A DNA stretch of 64,000 nucleotides from Adineta vaga (lineage: Eukaryota; Rotifera): positions 8,742,001 through 8,806,000 of the forward strand of contig CP075493.1 in the NCBI GenBank assembly GCA_021613535.1, in the 5' to 3' direction. A model generated the notes under the pieces. The model saw only the letters and a program-made list of their open reading frames with translations. It did no database searches and had not been told where the DNA came from. This document shows positions 25,694 to 37,004 of the stretch, piece after piece. Every line of letters starts with the position of its first letter. The first letter of the stretch is position 1. The position numbers and the translations under genes are program-made.

Positions 25694-28600
25694 CTACGAT
25701 GATGAGGGTGGCAATGGTGGATCTTGTTCGTCATCACCTTGTTGCATTGGTGATGAACCCCGTGGATCGATAACAGGCATCGTTTCAGGTAACGAATTAT
25801 GTTGTTGATGTGGCTGTTGATTATGATGATGTATGACAACTGGAATTGAAACTGATGTTCGATTTGATCGAGTAGGCGATTGTTGTTGTTGTTGTTGTTG
25901 TTGTTCGGTAGCATTGCCAGAAAATGATGGATATCGATGAACAAGATCCCGTACAGCTTCATCATATCGTTCAACTAATTGATGCTTATTAATTGATACA
26001 GAATGATAATGTTGACCGATGGGTTGTTCCAATAAACGTTGAAGAAATTCTTCCAATGATAATGTTCGTTCCGTCGCTGAAAAAGTTAAAACAAAGCAAA
26101 GATCATAACCAATTATTTCATTGTTTTTTTTACATACGTTCTATTTTATCAAGTAATAAACACCATATACGTTGAATTTCTGTAATATAAGCTTGATCTT
26201 CTTCAGAACTAAGTTTTAGTTGCATTAAACATGGAAGAAATTGATGTGTCATTGTATCAAGACGATAATCTGGATCAGTTTTAAACCGATTAATTACAAC
26301 ATCATTCCATCTCTACAAAAACAATACATTTGTAATGAATATATCAGAAATAAATCGAAGCTTTTCTTACTTCAAAACATAAACGACGAGCTCGAAACAA
26401 AAGACAACTATCCATTGCTCTCATAGGCAATGTACATTGTTTGGAAAGACGTAGATTATATTCACATGCCACACAAAAATAAGTTATTGCTTCTTCAAAT
26501 CTAAATAAAAATTTTTCATTATAATTCATATCTCTATCATATATTTTCTAAAATATTTCTCCTTGTATTATTCTGTTCTACGAGTACATAGGACACACAT
26601 TTGACTAGATAATATGCATTCGTTACTTACTTATCTTCATTCATCAATTGACAACCAGCTAGAAATGCAGCAATAACTGAGCGAAAATCTTTATAATCTG
26701 TTAAAAGTTTCTACAAAGATAGACAATTAGATAGATGAATTCGTTTTTTGTTCCTTATCGTAAAAATACATACTTGATATTCTTGAACTTCATCATTCGT
26801 CATTTGCATTCCATTACATAAAATCTGAGCTTGAAGTTTAAATATTCTTAATCTATAGAATAATTCAAATATTTATAATAAAACTTCGTCTTTTTCTCTT
26901 ACCGTGTGTCATCATTTGGAATAGATGTAAGTCTAATAATATCATACATTGCACGTTGTCGATAAATAGGTTCAATACGATTTGCTGAGAAATATGAGAG
27001 AATATGCTGCAAACGATAATCAGTTTTTGGCAATGCTGATGTGATGATATTTGCTGTATGAGAATATGTTTTGATCTCTTTATCAACAATCTAATAAACA
27101 TAACTTATATGCTTTTCATTATCAAAGATGTTCATCTTACTTCTTGAAGTAATCGATCAACTTCGATTGATAATATTTTAGGTGAATAAGCTTTTAGAAT
27201 ACGTAAAGTTGAATCAAGTACTGGTTTGACGATTTCAGAATCTAAGAAAATAATCATAGAAATTATATCGTTGTAAATACCATCTTTTATCTATTTATGA
27301 CATTTACCGCTAGCTGCATTTGGTCCAGCAAAAAACGGAATCGCCAGAGCACGATGAATTGGTTGTTGCTTTTCAATTCGGTCACATAATGTTTTCAAAT
27401 CATTATGAAGTTGTTCAAGATTAATACTTTCAATTTGTTGTTGTAATAGAACTAAATCATCATCTAGAACTCGTTGAAGATCAGCAGGAAGCTCAAATTG
27501 AATATCTAAATAAATTATTAGATTAAAAATCATCAAATAAAAATAGGAACCAACCATTCGATAATAATTTTTGATCAGCATTAATATAGACTAGTAAATA
27601 TGCGCTAGGAACACGAGGTTCTTCGCGATCATTCTGGGTCCGTTGACCACCAATCCCAGCATCAAAAACATCTGCCCAACTTGTTTCACAAACTGAAAAA
27701 AATTGAATTAATATGTCTATCGCAAAATTCAGTTTTGTTTTTACCTTCGTTATCGTTATAGCGATACCATTTCTGTCGATCAGTATGATACACATACGTC
27801 CAAAAATGTCCAAGTGTTGCACTTCCTTCATGTACACAAACAGCATGTAATGTATAACGCATCTAAAAATCAAATAAATATTTCTTTTAACAACACCATA
27901 TTATTATTTCTATTGATCATTACTTGTTTTAACTGTGACTCATCATACAATTGTTTTAATTCATGTTTAACACGTCGAATTTCTTCACGTATATCTAAAT
28001 AATCGCGATGAAAAAATAAAGCCATGACAAAAAGAATTTCTTCTTACTGGCACATTTTGCTTCAACTTCTGTTAACCATGTTGGTAAGGTATTTTGAATA
28101 AATTGAAGTTCTTCTGGTGATATATGTGATGGTTGAATAGGTACTGGTAGATGTTGTCGAGAACGATTGTTTATATTTTGTTCAATTGAAACTGAATCAG
28201 TTCTAAAAAGGTAAATTCATCAGAATAGTGAACGAAAAAGATATGGATCCGAACCTTTTTGGTAATGTTGGATTAAGTCGACAACCAGTAGCAAATTCAT
28301 AAACAACACGAATTGCATTAGCAAGTGCAAACGATTCATCATTACATGGATATTTTAAATAACTATAGGAAGAAAGTATAATATAGTTTTATAACTTGCT
28401 TTGAATAATCTTTTATTTTTATACCTGTTCAATGTATTTTCCAACTCATGTAATTGAGCATATAATGTTTTTGCAATATTTCGTTTGTTTAAAATGATAT
28501 TCTTATTAATCGACATATATCGATCAAGATAAAGTTCTGGATAGAATTCGAATGGAGCAATAATTTTCGATGCTTGTTTAGTTGCTTGAGAAAACCGATA

Positions 28601-30162
28601 ACGATTCAAACAAATAAATAGAACAGGTGGTAAACGTGTCAACCATCGTTGTTCAGTAATTACCTAAAAAAGAAGGAATACGTTTCGTAGTGATTATATT
28701 AAAAAAATTCTAAACAAGAAAAATCAAAGTACTTGTGGACTCGAAAGACTTTCATCTGCTGAACCAAGCCAAAGAGTTTCAAGACCATCATAAATATTGG
28801 TTGATCCAATCATCTGAATATTGATTTGTCTTAAAGCTTCTCGAACTAGAATGTTTTTCATAAAGCATTAAGAATGATGAATAGATTCAATGGTCAAACT
28901 TACCTGGTATATGTTCATTTCTTTCAACAATAACTTCACCTGTGACAAGTGTATTCACAGGATTGATAAAATTAACCGATGATGAATTATCAATATTCAA
29001 CAAACTAGAATGATACATTCTTATCTTATGATGTATAGTAAAGAATCTTACTTTTTCCCAATCGTTTCATAGGCAAGTTCAACGAGATCGATCAAATGTG
29101 TTGCAAATTCAGAACAATCCTTGAAAAAAATTCAATACTATATTCAATTGATTTCTTTGAAATTCTTCATTACTTCATGTGAAAAATCTACGCCACATAA
29201 TTTTCGTGTATTTTTAAATTTTTTAATTGCACGATCTGGATTAACCGATCGTCGTGGTGATTTTAACATTAATGCAAATAAGTATCTTAATTCTTCCGTA
29301 AAATATAACGCTTGTTGTTCCTATTAGATAAAAAAATCAAGAACATTAGGAAAATGTACAATTATCGAATTTACACTATCAGTTAATGAATGATTTATTG
29401 TTGAACATTGAAAATTCAAAATCAATTGACGAAAATATGGTAACGTATAAAGAGATTGAACAATGGAATTAAACCAACATGTATTCCCGACATTTTTTAA
29501 ACCAGCTGGTTCATCAAGCGATTTTCTTTTCGCTATATCTGATTCATCAATCATTTGTTCCATTGTTTCACGTGATAGAAGAAGTGCACTAAAAATAATC
29601 TTGTTTTCTTTCCCTCAAGAACATATGTAAAGTTTCGTACCGTTCCAATTCATCATCAGCAGGTTGTTGACTATCAATTTCTGGTGAAAGTTCAATAACA
29701 TCATCAGTTATTGTTTCATTATTTCGATCATAGGATGGACCTGCAGCAGATGGACTATTTACAGGTACATTTGATGGTGGTTGAGAAGTATTATTAGCTG
29801 GCTGTGCCGTTCGCTGAAGATTATTTCTTAACTAAAATAATTATTAGAAACAAAAATGAACATAAACTTCGTGAAATAGAAAAGGTCGAGAAATACAAAC
29901 ATTAGAATCATCGAATAACAAGCTAATCACTTGTTCAAGTGAATATCGTCCAGTTCCATCTTTACAAGCTTCAATAGTTTGATTAATTGAATTTTCATCC
30001 AAGCCGGTGATTTCTCTCACCTGCCGGATGACATCTCGTCGATCTCGTTTCGTCTAAATATTGACAAAAAAAAAGACGTCAGTGAAAAAATCTTTTTTTA
30101 TAACATACGATGGAAAGATTATTCTTCTTATTTTCTGATACGGCCGCAGTATCCACGGTCAT
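25694..30162 (-). CDS. Ubiquitin carboxyl-terminal hydrolase, USP25/USP28 type
   Basis: Cysteine deubiquitinase, equally related to vertebrate USP25 and USP28 (probably the pre-duplication orthologue). Exons are 30162-30109, 30053-29901, 29831-29641, 29588-29375, 29320-29174, 29119-29052, 29004-28904, 28845-28733, 28663-28425, 28362-28255, 28202-28048, 27994-27924, 27862-27745, 27692-27555, 27505-27308, 27241-27141, 27090-26903, 26852-26774, 26710-26631, 26500-26371, 26312-26138 and 26076-25694: 1067 residues (human USP28 1077). An N-terminal UBA-like helix bundle is followed by a SUMO-interaction-like DDVIEL near residue 115. The Cys box GNTCWFNS has Cys170 (USP28 Cys171), and the His box is GSATLGHFWTYVY with His557. 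The C-terminus has a short polyglutamine run and a Pro/Ser tail. Confidence 0.94.
25881..25905 (-). repeat. Short polyglutamine-coding (CAA)n tract in the USP gene
   Basis: The plus strand reads TTG/TTG repeats, coding about eight glutamines in the disordered C-terminal tail, before SPTRSNRTS. It is short and probably length-variable. Confidence 0.85.
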
Positions 30163-31399
30163 AATCTAAGAGATATTCAAAACAAAAAGATAATCATTGG
30201 ATAAAGATACATATATATATATCTATATGTATGTTCCTTTTTTTTGCGTTTTAGAACAGAAATAGAAATAGAACGAACAGATGATTATCATTGGTGCAGC
30301 CATCCTTTGAAAAAAGATCATCGATCCTCTACTAGAGATGAATTTTAATTAATTCATAGAATTATTTTTATTAAAAATCAAGCTTTTTTGTCATTCAATT
30401 TTATATTCTGAAAAAAATTTTTACTATATAATTATAGACGGATTTGATAAACAAGACAAAGGTTTGTTATTCTAACCGAATAGTATTATGCTTCTTGTTG
30501 CAGCAAGCAAGTGGTGTGTGATGACGAACAAAAGCAGAATAACCAAGACATCTGTTGTTAATCTTATACATATTGTTCAAAGAAAACAAAATAAAATCGA
30601 ACAATAAAAACGGTTGTCGCAATGCATTTCTTTATAAACTACAATTTCACTTAGAATCTTTCTTTCGCTACATATCATGTAGATTTTGGATGGTCAATAG
30701 TAATCTTCTCTAATATGAATTGTTTTCATGTTTTTTTTACATATAAAAAAATTAATAGATGATATAGCATAAGGATTTCATTGTCATTGACAACAGCAAG
30801 GAAAGAATAGTTATGTCACATTAAATGTATATAGACGCATTTATTTAATATCATATAACAATAACATTTGTCAAAAGTAGACAGTTGTGACAATCTGATT
30901 TAAAAGACGATGATAAACTTACATCGACTTGGTTCTATTGTCATGTTGAGCAGCTCAAAATCATTCTTCTTACTCTATTTTCAACTTTTCTTCTTCTTCC
31001 AAAAACTTCATTTAAGCATGAATCTATCGGATGGACGAGGACGATCACGTTCGATTTCACATGTATACAATAGAATCAACTTGAACATTGTTTGTTTCTA
31101 TTTAAACAATAGTTTTTAATATGATAGATCAGTGGTGACATCTGAAAATATCCACATATGTGAAAGAAAAACTCGAAAATTTTGATTTGCTGACACAATA
31201 TGTTTTGACCCATATTGAGTCATGCATTGCATACTTTTTTCCTTTTTTTTAGACTATCATTACAAAATATGATTATATTTTACATATGTTGTATACCTAT
31301 CATCTCATTCTATTCTTTAAAGAATAAAAACAGATGTTATCAAATTATTTTAAAAAACAAATCATATTGTTTGTAGATTCTTTTAGCAAAAATAGTCTC
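30163..31399. other. Divergent intergenic region USP25/28 - RPB9
   Basis: Holds the promoters of two divergent genes. Very AT-rich, with a TATATA run near 30210-30228. The end of the region is TTCTTTTAG, a good acceptor-like sequence 14 nt before the RPB9 start. No gene recognised. Confidence 0.55.
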
Positions 31400-32080
31400 A
31401 TGGATACAACAACGAACAATTCAGCGAATTCTGGTTTTGTTGGAATTAAATTTTGTCAAGAATGGTTTGTGAAAAATCTCAGTTATTACCATTGATTTTT
31501 ATGCTGCTACGTATTTTAGTAACAATATGCTTTATCCGAGAGAAGATAAAGAAAATCGAATATTACTCTATGCAGTAAATATGAAAATTACATCCTTGAG
31601 AGTAAACATTGCTTCATTCATCTACAGTGTCGACGTTGTCAATATCAACAAGCAGCTGAGAATCCATGTATATATGTGAATAAGATCACTCATGAAATAG
31701 AGTATGTACTATTTTATTTCCTGATTTCATTTATTTTTGCAAAAGATTTTCATAAATATTTTAAATGTTTAGTGAATTGACACAAATTGTTACTGATGTC
31801 ATTTCCGATCCAACATTACCTCGTACTGCTGATCATCCTTGTAAGACAGTTTATTCCCATACAGAAATAACAATTGTATATCAACTATTATCGATTTAGG
31901 TCCGAAATGTCGTGGTAATGACGCTGTTTTTTTTCAGGCTCAATCAGCTCGTAGTGAGGTTTGTTTATTTAAAAAATTATTTTCTCGAAATTTGATTTCT
32001 TTTTCTATTCTCTTAAGGATCGTATGACACTGTATTATGTTTGCCGTAATCAAAATTGTCTCTATCGTTGGACAGAATAA
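31400..32080 (+). CDS. POLR2I: RNA polymerase II subunit RPB9
   Basis: Small zinc-binding subunit of RNA polymerase II, involved in fidelity and elongation. Exons are 31400-31464, 31520-31574, 31628-31701, 31773-31840, 31900-31958 and 32018-32080, giving 127 residues (human 125). The N-terminal zinc ribbon has CQEC (joined across the first splice) with NNMLYPRED and CRRC. The second has CPKC, FFQAQSARSEDRMTLYYVC and CLYRW. All eight zinc cysteines are present. The stop lies 90 bp before the PPP1R37 start. Confidence 0.96.
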
Positions 32081-32170
32081 AAGAAAACTTTAAAATATAT
32101 TCATCTTGTTCTTGAAAATTTGAATAAATATCTTTTAATTTCAGATGAAAGTTATAGAAACCATTTAATA
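32081..32170 (+). promoter_or_regulatory. Short intergenic segment with poly(A)-like signal and splice acceptor
   Basis: The 90 bp between RPB9 and PPP1R37 contains AATAAA at 32123-32128 and then TTTTAATTTCAG ending at 32144. That is the layout expected where a polycistronic transcript is cleaved and the downstream mRNA receives a trans-spliced leader. A 7-codon upstream reading frame (MKVIETI) begins directly after the acceptor at 32145 and stops at 32168, just before the main start. Confidence 0.5.
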
Positions 32171-34520
32171 ATGTCCGATAAAGATGACAAGGCATCTTCA
32201 ACGCCTTCAATTTTACATTTTAAAAAACAAGCAAACAATACAAACTTACCGTCAGTTGATCAGGAAACAAGTGAACTAACAACTATCAACGATACGAAAA
32301 TAGAATCATCTGTCGATCATGAGGAAACGATCGAATCAACAAAAGAAAATCACGATGGTGATAAACCAATCACTACAGCTAGTCATTCTCGTCGTGTTCA
32401 TTTTCCTACAGATGAAACTCAATTACGTATGATATCTTATTCATCTGAACCATATTCAAACCAACCATTATTATCTCTTGGTGTTATTTTACAACGTTAT
32501 CGCGCTACATGCCATCGATTACAAATACGTCCATTGAATACATTACTAGATCAATTAAGTACAATGGATGATGGAAGAAAATCATTTCTTGATCGTTTAG
32601 ATTGTTTAAAACTCGTGAATGAAAAGATTGATCTTAAACACATCGATGCAATTGAAGAAATTCTTTCACGTTGTCGTTTTCATACATTAAATCTTGATTC
32701 ATCATCAATTGATGATGCTACATTAACACAATTATTTGAAATTCTAGAATATTATGAAACATGTACACATATTAATTTATCGAATCATCGTTCTATTGGT
32801 TTACAAGGTTATCAAGCTTTAACAAAATATTTAAGAAAAACAAATTCATTAGAACGATTAGATATGAATTCCACACGTTTTGATGATAATACTATTATTA
32901 GTTTTACACGTTCTTTAAGATTATCCACAACATTATACGAATTACATGTTGAATCATGTCAATTAAATGGTAAACTTCTACAAAAATTCATTCAAAATAT
33001 ACGTTCATGTGCAAGTCTACGTGAACTATATCTATGTGATAATCGTATGTATTAAAATCTTGTTATTGATTAGAATGGATTCAATTGTTTTTTTTTATTA
33101 GGTCTTCAAGTTCAAGATTCTATACTGATAAATGAATTGATTCGTACATGTGGTTCACTTTTAAATTTATTGGATTTACGTTCGAATTCTTTGCATGATA
33201 GTGGCATGTCTCATTTAGCTTCTCAATTAAGTCATTATGATGAAAATCATAAACATGAAAATAATCTACAAAAAATTAGTTTACAAGCTAATCAATTAAC
33301 TCAACAAGGAATTGGTTTTCTAGCAAAAGCTTTACTACATAATCGAACAATACGTTCGTTAAATCTAAGTCAAAATAATATTACAAATGAAGGTTTATTT
33401 TTATTACGTGATGCACTATTAACGAATCGAACAATCAATGAATTAATCCTACGAAATTGTCATCTGACAGATCAGGCAGCTATTGCTCTTGCAGAATTCA
33501 TTGCTGAATCAACTACAATTCAGTATATTGATTTACGAGAGAATAATATTCAAGCAAGTGGTATATGTGGAATGGCGATTGCCATTAAAAATAATAAATC
33601 GTTATTAAATCTTGATTTTGATCCAATTGTATCAACACCAACAAATCTAAGCGCAATGTCTCTTAATAGCAATGTCAATAATATTGATCGATCAACGAAT
33701 TCCAATAGTCTTCTTTCATTAGCAAATCTTCGACGAATGACAACAGGTTTTAGTACTTTTGCAAGTAATACACCATATCAATCAGGTGGTGGTGGTACAA
33801 GAGAATTATTAGAACAAAAAGCAAGATGGATGAACGATATTACAGCTGTTTGTCAACGAAATATACTTATTTTGGAAGAACAATTACGTCTTCAAAATGA
33901 AGAAATAAATGATAGTAGTACCACAAATAATTCGACAGTTATTAAACCAGAAGATATTGAATTGAAAGAACAAACATCAAATACTAATGATAGTATTTCT
34001 TCGATTACAGTTAACAATAAACAATCATTAAATGTTTTGACCAAAGAAAACAAAAGATACAGTTGAACAAGCAACTATAATTTCTAATAATAATGGTGTT
34101 TATGATGATGATGAAACTACGGTATCCACGAGCACTCCCGTGGATAATAACGATACTAAGGTTGAACAAACAATGATTATGCCAAAAAAGGATGATGACG
34201 ATTATTATGAAGTGGAACGAATATTGATGGATCTTATTGAGTAAGTATATCTAAGTAATGAAGAATCTTCTCGCAATCGATACTCTTTCATTATTTGTCT
34301 TTTTAGATCTGTAATAAATGGTAATACCGATGATATAAATCAAAATTCGACATTCCGTGAATCCTCTTCGAATTCTGATCTCAACGACGATTTAGTCACC
34401 GATGATAAACGTAAAATGAAACATTCCGATAGTCTTTATTTATTACGTAAAAAAGTCAAAAATGAAGAGGATAATAATACAAGCGATGATGAATCACAAT
34501 TATCCTTAAGTGAACCATAA
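32171..34520 (+). CDS. PPP1R37: Protein phosphatase 1 regulatory subunit 37 (leucine-rich repeat)
   Basis: PP1-binding leucine-rich repeat protein. Exons are 32171-33044, 33102-33992, 34057-34240 and 34307-34520 (720 residues). The RVHF at about residue 75 fits the PP1-docking RVxF consensus, matching RVSF in the human protein. The RNI-type LRR array runs about residues 130-460 (LNLDSSSIDD, LRELYLCDNR, LNLSQNNITNEG, AEFIAESTTIQYIDLREN). The tail is acidic and Asn/Ser/Asp-rich. The intron 33993-34056 is inferred because the frame changes; it has a normal donor (GTATTT) but a weak purine-rich acceptor (alternatively at 34062), so this junction is uncertain. The start is taken at MSDKDDK, after the acceptor at 32144. 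Confidence 0.9.
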
Positions 34521-35018
34521 ATCATGTCTGAAAATTTTTCGTGGTGCTGATTAGAAAGAAATATTTATATAGAATTAGATACATTCCGCATTCATCTCTG
34601 TCCGGTGGAAAGACAGTAGTATTTTGTGCATTGATTCCTTAAACTTTTCCTCATTATTTTTCTTTTCTATTTGCAATAATTTATGTCCATATTTATTTTT
34701 GAGTGAGTATCATCAGAAGTGCTCCTCGTGCATCTTTCTGTTTGTTTTCTCTCTTTATTTGTGATTAACTTAAGTCTCTATTTTCATTTTTAAATTTAAA
34801 CTTAGCTGAAATTGATTGGATGTCTATGCGTTGTTGTTTTTTTTATTGATCAAAAATTCTCATCAGTTTTTCTATCGGTCTTTTTTCTTTGTTTATATCG
34901 ATGGTTTTTTTTTGTTGTAGAAGATATTATATCAATCGGACAAATAAAAACTAGACGAGAAAATTTCCTTTTCCTTGATATAAAATCTAAGTTTTTATCT
35001 TTTCTAATTTAAAGATTC
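34521..35018. other. Intergenic region PPP1R37 - bisphosphate nucleotidase
   Basis: T-rich spacer of about 500 bp. The last bases form TTTTCTAATTTAAAG, an acceptor-like string ending 4 nt before the next ATG. No gene recognised. Confidence 0.6.
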
Positions 35019-36088
35019 ATGTCTTACGAAAAAGAACAATTCGTAGCTATTCAAGCATGTCTTCGAGCAGCAAAATTATGTGAACGTGTTCGATCAACAA
35101 TACCGAAAGCAATTGAAAAGATTGATCAATCACCAGTGACTGTACGAAATATCGATAAGGATGTCATTTCGATCTTGAGCTTTTGTTTTTCTATTCATCT
35201 AGTTAGCAGATTTTGGTTCTCAAGCATTAATATGTCAATCTATTCATAGTGAATTTCCTGATGATCCTATTGTTGCTGAAGAAAATCCAAAAGAATTATT
35301 GAAACCTGAAAGAGCTGAAAATCTCAAGCAAATAGTTAATTATGTCAAAGAAGAAAATTCAGATGTTGACGAAAAGAAAATTATCGAATGGATTGGATAT
35401 GGTAATGGAGATGTTAGTAATCGTTTTTGGACATTAGATCCAATTGGTAAATATTTTAAATAAAGAATTCTTTCTGATTAACAACTGCCTTTTAGATGGT
35501 ACAAAAGGTTTTATACGTCAAGATCAATATGCTGTTGCTCTTGCTTTAATTGTTGATGGAGATATTAAAGTTGGTGTTTTGGCATGTCCAGCATATGGTG
35601 AAGAAGGTGGTGTTCTATTCTATGCTGTTCGTGGTAAAGGTTCTTATACACAATCAATTCGTTCATTTGATACGACAATTCCAACTCGAATCTATACGAC
35701 AACGAATATAGATAGCGAGAAATTTCGTTTTACTGAAAGTGTTGAAGGTGGCCATGGTGATCAAAGTAAACAAAAAGAAATTGCTCATCGTATTGGTATT
35801 CATACCGAACCATTACGAATGGATTCTCAAGTGAAATATGGTGCCGTAGCCAATGGAGACGCAGTTCTCTATCTTCGTTTACCTAATCCACAAAGACCAG
35901 ACTATAGAGAAAATATCTGGGATCATGCTGCTGGCACAATTATTGTTGAAGAAGCAGGAGGAAAAGTTTCTGATATGGATGGAAAAGCATTAAATTTTCG
36001 AGATAATGAAAAAATGCTACATAATCGTGGAGTTATTGTTAGTAATGGAGTTATTCATCAACAAGTTCTTGAAGCCTTTAATAATTGA
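35019..36088 (+). CDS. 3'(2'),5'-bisphosphate nucleotidase, HAL2/SAL1 type
   Basis: Mg-dependent, Li-sensitive-type phosphatase that converts 3'-phosphoadenosine 5'-phosphate to AMP, relieving sulfation and RNA-processing inhibition. Exons are 35019-35141, 35203-35446 and 35496-36088, giving 319 residues. Motifs in order: VT-LADFGSQA, VAEEN (metal-binding Glu), FWTLDPIDGTKGFIRQDQYA (the DPIDGT metal site, joined across the second intron) and IWDHAAGTIIVEEAGG near residue 265. The DPIDGTKGF(L/V)RGDQ-like block and the length match yeast Met22/HAL2 and plant SAL1 better than animal BPNT1. This suggests either an ancient retained form or horizontal acquisition. Confidence 0.92.
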
Positions 36089-37004
36089 ATCTCTCACTTG
36101 TCTCTCACAAAAATTTGTCTTTGCGACCAATACATTATAGTTTAAGATATTTATTTCTATAGTATAAGAATAGATATTCTCTTAGTTTATTTGTCTTTTT
36201 TTTTAAAAAAAATATTGTGCAAATTCTGACTTTAATATAATCTAGATAAGTAATATATGACATCATAATTCAGAGTTTTGTATCCGTTTTATTTTGAAAA
36301 TTATGATATATACTGTAGTATCCAATAATTTTCTTTGATAGACATAACTAAATTTTCGATTTATATCAACTAACATTTGGCATATAAGCAAATCTATGAT
36401 AACATATTTTTGATGAGAAAAAAGAGTAATGATCAAATTCTTTTGATTTCAAGGACGAAAAACAAGTCGATTTTTTTTCAATCATGATAATAACAATCAA
36501 CAAGGACGTCACGCATAGATATTTTCATTTTCCCCCCTCTCTTGTCAATGCATATCGATTGGGGTAATCAAAACAAAAAATATACAAGTTTATAACCTGT
36601 CAAAGTTCGCAAGGACACGCAATTATACTCATATTTTGTTTTTCTTGTCGTCAAAAGATTTTCTTTATTTTGTACTTTGTTCGAAATAGTTTTATACATG
36701 AAAAAAAACAGGAAACAAGTTTCACAAACTGTTCTACACAACACACACATATAGATACAAAGTTCTTAGTTTTGCTTTGTTGGTTCGTTTATTTTTGATA
36801 AAAGAAATATGATGACGACTGGTGGCTGATGGCTTTTTAACGATACTTAAAGCATCGAAAATAGAATAATTAAAGTCAGGAAATCAAAACGAAGAAGTAC
36901 CGTCTGACGGTCCATTTCCGGACGAAAGAATAAAAGAGAAGAAATATACATTGTTTAAATTAAAAAGAAGAAAGAAAGAAAAGAGAAAAAAACAAATATA
37001 TACG
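36089..37004. other. Convergent intergenic region, no gene seen
   Basis: AT-rich 3' flanks of the nucleotidase and the nuclear-receptor-like gene, with A/T homopolymers and no recognised coding or RNA feature. Confidence 0.6.

Noticed and set aside
32120-32170. Upstream in-frame extension of PPP1R37 starting MNKYLLISDE
   Set aside because: It would lie across the poly(A)-like signal and the acceptor at 32144; the MSDKDDK start after the acceptor is better supported.
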